In this document: positions 45,564-58,400 of the stretch, one piece after another
How the letters are laid out: each line of letters starts with the position of its first letter
Numbering within the stretch: position 1 is the stretch's first letter
Assembly (NCBI GenBank): GCA_963383645.1
Contig: OY726564.1
Span: 108,765,040-108,829,039, forward strand
Reading direction: 5' to 3'
From: Muscardinus avellanarius
Taxonomy: Eukaryota; Chordata; Mammalia; Rodentia; Gliridae
Length of the DNA stretch: 64,000 nt
Program-made: the position numbers and the translations under genes
The notes under the pieces: generated by a model
What the model was told of the DNA's origin: nothing
Seen by the model: only the letters and a program-made list of their open reading frames with translations
Database searches by the model: none

Positions 45564-47824
45564 ATTATGTGTTTTTTTTCGATAATTTCCTAGAAGCGGG
45601 ATTGCTGAGTTAAAGAGTATGTATTCCTAAAGCATTTTCATAAGCGCATCAAATTGCTTTCCAGAAAGGTTGTTTGCAATAATACTCCTGCCACTGTATC
45701 AGGCGAGCTTACTAATGTTGAATATTTTAATTCAGAAGATGGAGAGGGATATCTTGTTTAATTCTGAAGTTGTGCTTATGCTTTATAAAAATCAAAGAGT
45801 CAATTTAAATATTTGAATATATGATTAAAATTAACCCAAATCAGTTTAATTGACAAAATCAAACAATAAAAAGATTATAATGGAGAAATGGTGTCCCCAA
45901 CCCCCAGCCTCCCAGTTCCTCTCTCTGAAATACCCAGAGATATTTTTTCTATCTGTAATTACTTCCCCCTTTCTTAAAAAAATAGCATACTGTATATCAT
46001 GACTGAATTTCCTTTTTTCACTTAACAAAATATCTTAGAAGACTAACTTTGGAGTCGGGACAAATAGCATAAAGGACAAATAGTAAATACTCTAAGCTTT
46101 GCTGTCACTGATCGGGTCTTGTTGCATCTTTCAATTTTCCCTTGTTGTGTGAAAACAGTCATGAACAACACAGAAATGAACGGATGTGGCTGCATTGCCA
46201 TCAAAACTTATTGATGGACATAGAAATCTGAATTACACACAATTTTTATGTGTAATACAATGTTCTTTGTATATTTTCGAATAATTAAAAAAATAAAAAT
46301 TACTCTGAACTTGTGGGATGAACCCAAACAGGCGGTCCCCTAAATCAGTCCTCCGGGAGCACTTTGCTTCCTCTTGATCTTTCTCAGGCTCTCCGCATCC
46401 TTTGGCCTGCGCTGGCTCAGCCCGTGGACCACCTTCCACAGCATACCGTCTTCATTGCTTTTTTGTGGCTGCATAGTTTTCTATGGAGAAGCTATAACTA
46501 ATTTAACCAAAACCCCTCTAGATGAACATTTATTCATGTATTTATTTTTTATTTTTTATATTTTGGTGGTACTGGGGATGGAACCCAGGGGCGCATGCTT
46601 GTAATCTCCGTGCTTGGGAGGTGGAGACAGGAGGATCGGGCAGGTTGGAAGCCAGCCGCGCTGGCTTAAGAGACCCTGTTTCCAAATAAAATATAAAAAT
46701 AGGTCTGGGAGTATAGCCCGGAGGTAGAAGGGCTTCCAGGAACCCCAGTACCACACACACACACACACACACAAATTGGCTGGGGTGTGGATTCAATCCC
46801 CAGCACCACACACATACATAAAAATATGGCCTCTTTTGGGCTTTTTTGGTATGTGATAGTTAAGTGAGTGCTTGACATAATCCAGAGAAAGTTATTGGGA
46901 TCAAATTGCAACCCATTCCTTATATGTCCACTGGATAGCAGGGAATTGCAATTCCACAGATGATTCATCTATTCAATAAACATTTATTAGCAGCTACTGC
47001 TCCTAAGGCATTGAGCCCAGTGGGGCATACAGATATAAATCAATTATGAACTCTTCTTGTAAGAAAGACAAATCATAGTCATAAGAACAACAATAACAAA
47101 AGCAGAAATTTTAATACGGTTTTTTACCTGCCAGGCACTTGTTTAACATCGAACATGCATTATCTCATTTATCTCCATAGAAACCTTGTAAGCTAGGTTC
47201 TAGTTTTGTTTTATGTATTTACAGATTAGGAGAGTTAGTAAGTGATGGAGCCAGGACTTAGGTCAAGGCTGCTGAGCCTGAACCTTGGATTCTAACCTTC
47301 CCATCACGTCACTGTTCACACCTGGACCAAAAGTAGCAAGAGAGAGACAGATGGAGCATCGTGAGGGTTCAGAGTGAGGAATGAGGAGAGGTACATCCAA
47401 ATATATTTATTTGGTTGGAGTCTTATTTCATATTTGGTTGGGGTCTTATCTCTGGCACTCTATGAGACTGATAACCTTGATACAAGTTCTCAATTTCTTA
47501 TTAAATTATATTTTTGGAAGGGCAGATTTTTTTTTTCTGAGGATTGAACCCAGGGGCATTCTATCTCTAACCTACATCCCCAGCCCTTTTTATTTTTATT
47601 TTTTAAAGGACTGAGGTTTGCCAAGAGACCCACTTCTTGCTGAGGCTGTCCTCAAACCTGGGGTCCTTCTTCTCAGTCTCCCAAGTACTGGGATTATAGA
47701 TGTGTCCCTCTACGTCTGGCTTGGTGGGGCAGCTTTTTGAGCAAACTGGTGGTCCCCATCCAAGCATTAATAACCAACTTTCTTTAAAAAAATCATAGAG
47801 CATACAAAAAGGAACTATTATTGC

Positions 47825-47857
<33 letters not shown>

Positions 47858-48515
47858 ACTGGGTATTGAACCCAGGGACATTCTACCTCTGAGCTTCACC
47901 CCCATCCCTATTTTTATTTTATTTTTTTATTTTTAATTTCTTTTTGGTGGTACTGGGGTTCCTGGAAGCCCTTCTACCTCCGGGCTACAGTGCCAGACCT
48001 ATTTTTACATTTTTATTTGGAAATGGTCTCCTAAGCCAGCGCGCGCGGCTGGCTTCAAACCTGCGCGATCCTCCTGTCTCTGCCTCCCAAGCGCGGGAAT
48101 TACAAGCGTGCACCACCACGCCTGGCCCTATTTTTATTTTGAAAAGGTTGCTGGGAATCTTGTAAAGTTGCTAAGGCTGGTCTCCAGCCTGTAATATTTT
48201 TTCCTCAGCCTCCAAAGTACTGGGATTACAGGCATGCACCACCATGCCTCACTCCTTAATATATATATATTTTACTTGCCTTGAATGTAACTGTGACTAT
48301 ATTAATTTTTCTCTCTGTCTCTGTCAATCACATCACTTGGGCTGATGTTAGCATAATCCAAGAACTTGTCAGTTGGGGGTAGAATGACCTCATCAGCGAC
48401 TACCTGTCCAAAAATCACAATTTTGGCAGCAAGGAAGTTATTAATACCAAATTCCAAACCTCCCATATAAAGAACATCTTTACTAAATGATTCTGAAAAT
48501 AAAATGAAAAGATGA

Positions 48516-48554
<39 letters not shown>

Positions 48555-51500
48555 CGTGCGTGTGTGTGTGTGTGTGCGTGCGTGCGTGTGTTTGCGCGCT
48601 TGCATGCATGTTTTAAAATTTGTATCTCTGGCCCATCCGATCCAATTAATGCTGTTATTAATTTGGCCTATGAAGGTGTTTGATAGCGAAGGAGCGATTA
48701 GTTTTAGCACTGGAAAGACAGGTTAACTGCTGTGCGTACTGGCTTAACCTGAGTGGCAGTTATTTCTATTCCTGTAAGACTACGGGGCGGCCTTCCTCCA
48801 TGTACTCAGACCTAGGATGCTGGACGCTCTGCCCGCTTCAATTAAGGCATCCCAGGACTCCCCGTTCCCGCAGCCAGAGTGGGCAGAGCATTTGGAGGAC
48901 TCGGTGTGGCTTGTTTTATGAGCCAAACCTGGGAAGGACACATGGCACTCACTCACTCTTCTATTCCCCGGCCTAGACTCAGCCTCACTCAGGTACCCAG
49001 GAGGTGGGAAAGTGACCCCAGCTCTTCACCCAGGAAGGAGAGCATGGATTTTGGTGAAAAACCATCAGTGTCTGCCATGGTTGTTTAAAGAACACTGTTT
49101 CCTAACAGGCCTTCATCCTTTCTCTACTCCTATATTTTGGTACTAGGGACTGAGCCCAGAGACATTTGACCTCTGTGCTCCACCACCAGTCCTCTTTTAC
49201 TTTTTTTAAATTTTGAAACAGGGTCTCACTAAGATGTGGAGGGCCCCTCTAAGTTGCTGAGGCTGGCTGTGAACCTGTGATCCTCTTGTCTCTGCCTCCC
49301 GAGTATAAGGATTCCCGGCTTGTGCCACCATGCCTGGCTTGGTACATAGGTTCTTGCAAGTCTCGTAGCTTTTGTTAGTGGGATAAGGCCGTCGGGTGGC
49401 CCTGTGTGAAGGGAAGCTAAGGATCTGCCACATGGATGGCTGGAGAAGCGTAAGCTTAGAGAAAGACAGCGTGTCGATGTCTCCTTGTGATCCTGGCACG
49501 TGGATGGCTGGAGAAACGTAAGCTTAGAGAAAGACAGCGTGTCGATGTCTCCTTGTGACTCTTTTTTCGCGTTCATTAGTGGGCTCAGGAGTGTCCAGGA
49601 GGCCTAGCCTCTCCGGGGCAGGGTGCAGCAGTGCCCATGTGTGGAGATCCGGGGCTTCTGTTGGAGGTAGGTGGCCAGTGTGCTGTTTTTTGGCTTCCAG
49701 GAGGCCTTGGAGTGGGCTATGAAGAACCACTTGTGGGGTCACGCCTTGTTCCTGTCCAGCAAGATGGACTCGAGGACCTACAACTGGGTCATGAGCGGGT
49801 GAGTCCCAAAGAGACCAATGGAGCAGAGATGCCTCCCCTCCAAAGGCCGGGGGTGAGTGTGGGCAGAACTGGAACGCCCATGAGCCCCTTGCTCCAAGCA
49901 TCTTCCCGATTTCTCTTTTCTGAGCCAGATGGAGAATTTCCAGATTCTGATCACCTACACGGAGACCTTCTGACTGTGCAGTGGGATGAAACACTTTAGT
50001 AATATTTCCCAGGGTCAGGGTTTCCAAATACGAAGCAGTTTCTACATTGCCGCAGTCGTCTTTGGGAGGGCTCATTCTAGAGAGTTCCATTAGTGAGTGA
50101 ATAGGTGGTTGCTTAAGTTTAACTGAGAGAAGGCCTTAGCACTCAGGGGTTGTGCTGTGTCTGGCGCCTGGTCTTGCTGCGGGGATGTGGGCCGAGGGGG
50201 CGGGCGGGGGTGCGGGGCCGCAGGACCTTGAGCCGTGGCTGGCAGAGGCGTTGATGGGACTGAACATCAGACCTGTGACCTGCATCTATGGGGTAGGATG
50301 CTGAAAATACACTGACGTGCTTAGTCAGAAACCACACCAGCACCCAAACGTCCAGGCGGACCAGGAAGGAAGAAACCAGCAGACCAGAACAAGCTAGGGA
50401 CTGAAGAACAGGTGCATAGCCGCAGTCCCGAGTAAGGGTGGGGTAGCAGCAAAGGGAATCAGCCTTGAGAGGTGGTGCTGGCGCAGGGGCGCTAGGAAGG
50501 GTTTCTGAGCAATCCTGCAGGCTCCGGCTAGCATCAGGAGTGCTGGGGCGAGGCGGGCGACTTTAAGACCCTGTGTGGGTCTGACCCTGAGTGCGTGCCT
50601 TCTCATGTTGGCTGAGGCTCTAAAGCTTCCCTCTCAGCCTATCTCAGGCTTGAATTGGCCATGAATCCTGCTGGGCAGCTTCGGAGGAGAGAGCCCTCCA
50701 AGTTCAGCCTGTGTTCCTCGTGGCTGACATGCTGCCCGGGAGCCCATCCTTCAAGGTGGTCTTAGTCCAGTCTCTGTTGCCTTTGCCCTCAGTCTTTCTG
50801 GGGGGAAACGTCGCTGCTGAGCACTTAATTATACTCAGCGCCAGGTATGGTGAAGCGCTCTAGAAGAGTCCTGTGGTGACCGAGCTTCTGTGGCAAGGGT
50901 GCCATTAAGTAAAAGACAGTCTTCGGAGATACGATTTTCCTTTGGGTTTGAAAATGAGCGTCCCACTGCCCCACAGTTGTAGCATACATCTTTGCTACAG
51001 GGCTTTGCCTCGGGCCATTGATTTTTGATGGGGCCCAGTGAATTGTGAACAATCTCTCTTACGGAGTAGGCGCGGATCTCAAATCAGCCGTACAGCTTAT
51101 TACATCCTTGTTAAGCATAGCCCATGGTTTGTCATAAGCAGGATCATTTCTGGTCTCTGTTCCACGCCTCTTTGGTTATTGAAAATGGTTATTTAGTGCT
51201 TGTGAGTAAAAGCTGTGCAAACCTGGGCTTGTGACGAGCCAGAAAAATGTCCCCTAGAGCAGTGGGCTTGGTGTGCAGGAGGAGGACCTGCGGGTGGCTG
51301 GGAAGAGAGACCCCTACAAACCCCAGGGAAGAGAAGATCCAGGTAAACTGTCATGACAGTCCTGGGGTCCTTGAGATATGGGTGGGTCACAGAAAAAGGA
51401 TTATGCAACAGGTATCCAAGACTTGGGGCATCAGGGCCAACGTGCAGAAAATATCCCTAAACATGGAGGTCTACTTGGGGTGTGTGACCTTCCGAAGGAA

Positions 51501-53736
51501 GATGCTGCGATGTCCCCCAGAAGGAGACGAAAGCACAAGATAGCAAGGCGATGCTCAGGTTTGAAAAGAAGCTGCCTCAGCAGAGAAGAAACCTCCTCCC
51601 CGCTCACGGCCCCTTCTCTCTGCAGCTTCACCAGCACGCTGGCCCTCAACGACCCCCTGCAGACCCTCTTCCAGCTCATGTCGGGGAGGATTCCACAAGC
51701 AGCCACGGTGAGCCTCCTGCAGGGACCCTTCCACACCCTGGGTCCTCAGGCTGGGGCAGGCGGGGTGGCTGGTGACGCAGCAATGGCTTCCAAGACGACG
51801 CACGAATAGTAATGGCTTAGTACTGACCTGCCGTGTGCCGGTGCCGTGCGGAGCGCTCTGGCGCATCTCGTCTCATCTTGTGTACAGAGGTATTAGCTCA
51901 GCTTTGCAGATGTGAAAACCCAGTGCGCAGCCACAACAGGGCTCAAGGTCACAGAGTGAGGGAGGAGGGGCCCTGACTGGCCCAGGTGCGTCTGGCTCTC
52001 AGGTGCGTCTGGCTCTCAGGTGCGTCTGGCTCTCAGGTGCGTCTGGCTCTCGCTCAGCGGGGGCGTGGAGGTGCACATTTGTAATCCCAGTGCTTGGGAG
52101 GATCACAGGTTTGAGGACAACTTCAGCAACTTAGTGAGACACTGTTTTAAACAAAAAATAAAATAGGGCTGGGGTTGTAGGTTGAAGATGGAATGTCCCG
52201 TGGGTTCCATCTCTAGCACCACCAACAAAAAAGAAAGAAAAAAGAAAGAAAGAAAGAAAGAAAGAAAGGAAATAAAAGAATTCCTGGCTCTTCCCACAAT
52301 CCCACTCTGCCTGCTTTGCTGGGAATGGCAGGAGCTGCTGTTCCCTGGGCAGAAATGCCCTTCTTTCTGGGAGGAAGTGTCCACAGTCACTTCGGTCCTT
52401 CAGAGCTGGACACGGTAGACTACATATCTTTTGGTGGAATATGGCTCAGGAAAGGTCTAAGGCCCACTTGAGACTGCCTTTTATAACAGACTTGATCTTT
52501 TTGCCCCATGTATTCTTTGCTTTTACTTATTTGTTTGTTTATTTATTTTTTATTTTGGTGCTGGGGTTGTTCTACCTCTGAGCTGTTATACCCTCAGCTC
52601 TTTTTTATTTTTCATTTTTTGAAACAGGGTCTTGCTAAGTTGCTGAGGCTGGCCTCAAACCTGTGATCCTCCTGTCTCAGCCTCCTAAGTACTGAGCTTA
52701 TAGGCATATGCCACCATGCTTGTCTTCTTTTCCTATCTTTGAAGTCCATTAACTTTACTAGGCTATATCTTGTTGTTGACTGTGTGGATAAGTTTTTTCT
52801 TGAGGTATATTAAATATGTACATTCATATCTTAGAATTCAGGAAAATTTTCTCGAATTATATCCTTCAATATTATCTAATTTCATTGTATGATTTCCCCC
52901 CAGGAATTCTGTGTATGTACATTTCATATGTATAAGCTATATATTCACGTGTGAATTACATAGTACAAATGAATGAATGAATGAGTGAATGAATGAATGA
53001 ATGAATGAATTGATTCTGGGGATGGAAACCAGGGGCATTTTACCTCCAAGATATACCCCAGCCCTATTTTGTCTTTGTTTTGAAGCGGGGTCTCCCTAGG
53101 TTGATGAGTCTCACTATTTGCTGAGGTTATCCTCCAACCTGCGATCCTCCTGTCTCAGCCTCCCGAGTACTGGGATTACAAGTGAGCCCCACCATGCCCA
53201 GCATATATGATTTTATTTTTAATTAATAAACCCTTTTTGATCTTTCTCTCTCTCCTTCTTCCCTCCTTCCCTCTCACTCTTCTGTCCTCTCTTCCTCATA
53301 TCTGTGTCCTCTGCCTTCCATTCTTCCTTCCTTTTTCTTTTCTTCCCCTCTGTCCTTCCTTTCTCCTTTCCTTTCTCCTTTCCACTCTCTGTGTCCTCAC
53401 CAAGTTCCCACCAGCCTCTCTCGCTCTGTGTATCTGTTTTTGCCTTTACTTCTTAGCTCTTTCCTCCTCTTCCTTGGTGAGACCCACAGGACACATTACT
53501 GCCTCCTGCTGTCCACCGTCTCCTTCCTCAGCTCTTTTAACTCAGCTTTGTGCTCTTGTTTCATAGAAGCAGCTGTTTCAATCTCTCCCTCTGCTTCCCC
53601 CCAGTGCACCTGCATTCCATCTCCATTACTTTTGGTGGTTTTATTTTTGAAAAATGTTTTCAGGCAACTAGTTTTAATGAAGATGGACTTTGTATTTTTG
53701 CTTTTTTTGGGTCTTTCTTGGTTTTGTGGATAATTC

Positions 53737-53767
<31 letters not shown>

Positions 53768-55407
53768 GAAATGATGACTTTTATGACTCATCATTAAACC
53801 AAGGGGCTACTCTGGAACAAGGGTGTGCCTCACACTTGAGCCGAACGGCCTGTGCTCTGCAATGAAATTGTATCAGGCCACAACAGCGCGAGATACAGAA
53901 AATGATATAATCAGCTGTGGTCCATCGGGTCTCACTGCAGTAGATTTAGCTAATTTTCCCTACTCAGGTGAGTAAATTGAGGAGGTGGAGGTGATATGCC
54001 AGTGTAGTACTTGACTTTAGAGTGAGGGACTTTACAGAGGGCTGGGATTTTTAAAAAATATGCTTTTATGGGTGCTTTATCATCATACATCAAAATGAGG
54101 TTCAGAGTGATAGGGACATACTTCACACAGCACTTGGCGAGCTCCCCCACCCGGCTCTCAACCCACCCCCTCCCCTTCCCGTCCACGATACTGAGATGGG
54201 CAGTGATGATTTCACATATGTACACAACGCAAACGGAATCTTCTTCCCCTTATCACTCCATGGGCTTCTCCTCCTTTAGTCCTCTTGTATCCCAGTTTCT
54301 CCCTAGCTACCACATATGAGAGAAAACACGTAATTCATCACATTCTGTGACCGGCTGATCTCACTTAGCATAATATTCTCAAGTAGAAATATTCTCAAGG
54401 AGAAATATTCATTTCTCCTGCAAATGATATGGTCTTGTTCTTTCTTATGGCGGAGTAGAATTCCATTGTGTGCCATCATTCCAGCATGGCCTATAATTTT
54501 ATAATCCATTCACCTGCTGATGGACACCGAGGCTGGGTCCACTGTGAGTTGGCCATTGCGAGTTGAGGTGCTATAAACATGGGACTGAAGTCAGAATGTT
54601 ACAGAGATACATATGTCCTGGAACGTAACGAAAGGCTAGACTTCTGTGACCTGTGCTGGGCACGTAGGGAAAGCGCAGGGTGCCGGACACACAGATGTGG
54701 GCTCATCCCAGGTTTAACCCGGACTCTTCCTGACCGCGGTCAAGCGTGGCCTTGTCACGGAATCTCCCAGAGCGTCACTTTTTCATAGCTGTGGGGATTT
54801 TTGTGCCTAACTAGTAGAGTCATTGTGCCGACTGAAGAATGCCTAAGTCTCGCAACCACCACGCTTGTCCCACTGGCGTTAGGTAAATGTCTGATCAGTT
54901 TCTCTCTTTCCCCATAGATCTGCTTTACATGATTTTTTCTTCCTTTTTAAAAATCACGCATGAAAGAGAAGAATGACTTTCAAAAATTTTTTTTTCAAGC
55001 GAGGGCTCTTCTTCTCCTCCCCCTTTCTTCTGCTGATTCTCTAGCGTTAGCAGAGGCCTGGCTCTAGGTAATACTGGTTCCCATTACATGCGACTTTGGC
55101 AGGAAAAATGCCCGGCGTGGTCTGAGCTGGCGTGATAGCGAGAACTGTTGTTACTGTGATTTTTGCCACCAGCCTCTTCATCCTCATTTATGCCTTCTTA
55201 CTCCACAAAACAAGGAGTGAGTACAATATGGAGTTGGCTGAAGCATCTTCTACTCCTTGGGGTAATTACAAACACCAAACAATTGTGAATAGTTTTGACC
55301 TTCAAATCTTAGTCATGAATGCCAATCTCCCGCTCTATCCATCTGGCCAACAAATTGGAGTTAGACTGGTCTGCAGATCACCTCTTGCCCTTATTAACTT
55401 TACGTAT

Positions 55408-55445
<38 letters not shown>

Positions 55446-58400
55446 ATTCATATCTACTATGGATTTATAAAGTGCAAACCATGGATTTATAAAGTGCAAA
55501 CCAACTGTGAAGCACTATCTACGTGCTTTACAAAACTATCTTATTATCAACAGGAGCTCTGTTGGGTATAAATTATGATCTCATTTTAGAGACAAGCAAA
55601 CAAAGGTTCATTAAAAACCTTGCCCAGGGTCATAGCTAGTACGAGGAGAGACTCCAGGGGAATCCAGGGTGAGCATCTTTCTATAAGTTTCTTTCTCCTT
55701 ACTTTTTTTAAAAAAAAACTTATTTTGTGTTGTTGTTTCTTTACTGACAGTTTCTTCCCTGAAAATTTCTTTCACTTAGGAGAAGGGCAGCCCTAGGGCC
55801 GGCTCACAGGGAGAGCGCCCTTTAAGTGGGGCTTGGCCACGCCCCCCTGACTCTCTACTACGCCCTGGGGGCGTCTGCAGCACTGCATTCTCACCGGAAG
55901 CCTGGGGCAGGAGGGAAATGAATGGGGGTCCAGTGCCTGCCGGGCCTCTCGGACCCATTTTCTCATTTCTAAAGTGGTGATAGGAATTAGACGTCAAAGG
56001 ATTGTTGTGAAGGTTAAATGGGATGACTCGTGTCAAGGAGCTCTGTAAAACTAGAGCACATTAGCCAGCAGATGTGGAGAGCCTAGCATTCCCTGACTTC
56101 GAGACAGAGGCGAATGCGGTCTTCCCTACTCAGGAGGCAAGGGTGTTTAATCTTTCTTCTTCCACTGAAACATCAGAGTTTGGGCTTGTTTTTTAATCTC
56201 TAGCTATTTGAGCTCTGGCAGGAAATTTGAAGGTTAATAAATGACTGATAATATAATTTTATTTATCATCCAATATCCTTATGTACATATATATGCATGT
56301 ATGTAGATGTCTATATGTATCTGTCTATTTGCCCTTCCTCCCTCCCTCCTTCCATTCTTCCTTCCCTCTTTCCTTTCTTTTTTGCCTCTGAGCTATGCTG
56401 CCAGCCCCATTTTTTTTTTTTTTTTTAAATTTGGAAACAGGATTTTACTAAGTTGCTGAGGCTGTCCTTGAACCTTTGATCCTCCTGTCTCAGCTTCCCA
56501 AGTACTGGAATTACAGCATGTACCACCACCTCCAGCTTGTCTTTCTTTTCTTAAAAGACAACTCTAAATCAGTGCCGGGCAGCCTTACAGGCAGTCTATC
56601 GAAGGGCCTTCCCTCCAAACCAAAAGACGACAGCTTTCTTTACCTGTATTCTGGGCAGAACTAAAGGACCCTGCAAATCTTCATTATTTTTCTGCTATTT
56701 TTCAGTGTTGTGGGGACACACAGTGGGGAGACTGGAGGCCCCACCTGGCTGTGATTCTGTCGAATCAGGGTGGAGACCCCGAGCTGCACCAACGTGCAAT
56801 CATCACCATGGGGGACACCCTGGGTAAGCAGAGGCTGCCCCTCTCCAGGCTTGCTTGAAACTGTCCTCAGATCCTTAGACGTGGACGGCCAGCGTCTACA
56901 CCCCAGGCTCGTCTAGGATCCAAGAGCCTCCAAGTTTTGGGGTGAGAAACTCCAGGGCAAGGAGGGTCCTCCTTGCACCTCTGCTTTCCAGAGTTTTCTA
57001 CTTCAAGCCCAAGCAGGCCAGACGTGACACTTGAGGTTCTACCAGCCCAGCTGCCCAGCCCTCAACAGCTGGGTTTCTGTCCCTGTGTGAGGCTGGAGTT
57101 AACGCAGGGGCCGCCTCGCCTCCCGTTGACATCAGTGAGCCAGTGACCCAGCGCAACCAGAGAGGAGGTTCCCTTTTTGTCTGAACCTCCCAGCGGACGC
57201 TGTAGGCTTCATTTCTATGATCTACAGCCTTAAACACTTAGGGGCTAGTCAGTGTCCCAGCTAGTTAGCCGTTCTTGAATTTCATCAAGGAACAGAACAT
57301 CTAGAAGTCAGAGAATTTTCTGCAGAAGTTGTGACACCCTGCTCCATCAAACTTGAAGAAGCCACATGCAAATCCGTCCCAAGACAGAGGTCATTGGGCA
57401 CCCAAGAGGAAAGGGAACCCGTGTTTGAACCTAATCTACTTGAGTTAATTCAGTTTAGAGTAAGAACTGCTCCTCCTGACAGTGTCCTTCACATAGGCGC
57501 CTGCTCACTTCCCGTCCTCGGGAAGGGCTCAGATGTTTACAAATTTCTAACGGAAGCCAGGTGTGGCAGTGCACGCTTGTAATCCCAGTACTTGGGAAGA
57601 TGAAACAGGAAGATTCCAGGTTCACTAACAGCCTCAGCTACTTAGGCTTTCCACAATTTAGTGAGACCCTGTTTCAAAATAAAGAAAAAAAAGAAAAAAA
57701 GAAAAGAAAAGAAAAGAAAATTTCTAATGGAAAAATCCATTTTCAGGAGATGTGAAATAGTGCCTTCTTCTGGCTGAGGGAATTAGTGTCCTGGGGTCAT
57801 CCATGCTGGCCGGCAGGGAGCAGCTGGAGACTGTGACTCGTGCCAGAGCACTGATTTGCTCCCCAGGCGTCTCCCATGACCCAAGTCCACTCTTCCGTCC
57901 CTCTTTCCACCCCCGGAGGGACCCCCAGGGCCGTCCCTGACACCTCGTTCTGCTCCTCCTGCAGCGGGCAAAGGGCTGGTGGAGGCGGCGCACTTCTGCT
58001 ACCTCATGGCGCACGTGCCCTTCGGCCACTACACGGTGAAGACCGACCATCTGGCCCTGCTGGGCAGCAGTCACAGGTACACGGCGTCGCGGGGAAACCA
58101 GCACGGGGCTTCCCTAACCTTGCGGGGCCCTGTGGCTCCGCGGGTCCCCTCCTCTGGGCTGCTTTCAGCGTGGGTCTGGAGGGGAAGCTGGGGGCCTCAG
58201 CCTGGGTCCTGGGTCCTGAGTCTTGGGTCCTGGATCCTGTCTCTTGGGTCCTGGGTCCTGAGTCCTGGGTCTTGGGTACTGAGTCCTGTCTCCTAAGTCC
58301 TAGGTCCTATCTCCTGGGTCCTGGGTCCTATCTCCTGGGTCCTGGGTCCTGTCTCCTGGGTCCTGTGTTCTCTGGGCAGCTGTGGCCTTGGGGGTTGCAT

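Larger units (their letters stand above)
44690..46540. repeat. Ancient L1M 3' region with SINE and GATA insertions
   Basis: Phrases such as cctagaagtgggattgctgg, aattgctttccagaaaggttg and ttttcacttaacaaaatatc match old L1 3' UTRs. The region is broken by an ID element (44876-44938), a diverged B1-dID SINE (45072-45235) and the GATA arrays. Confidence 0.55.

Noticed and set aside
49524..50090. 188-codon antisense frame
   Set aside because: Overlaps a SEC16B exon on the opposite strand; no homology, splice signal or initiation context.
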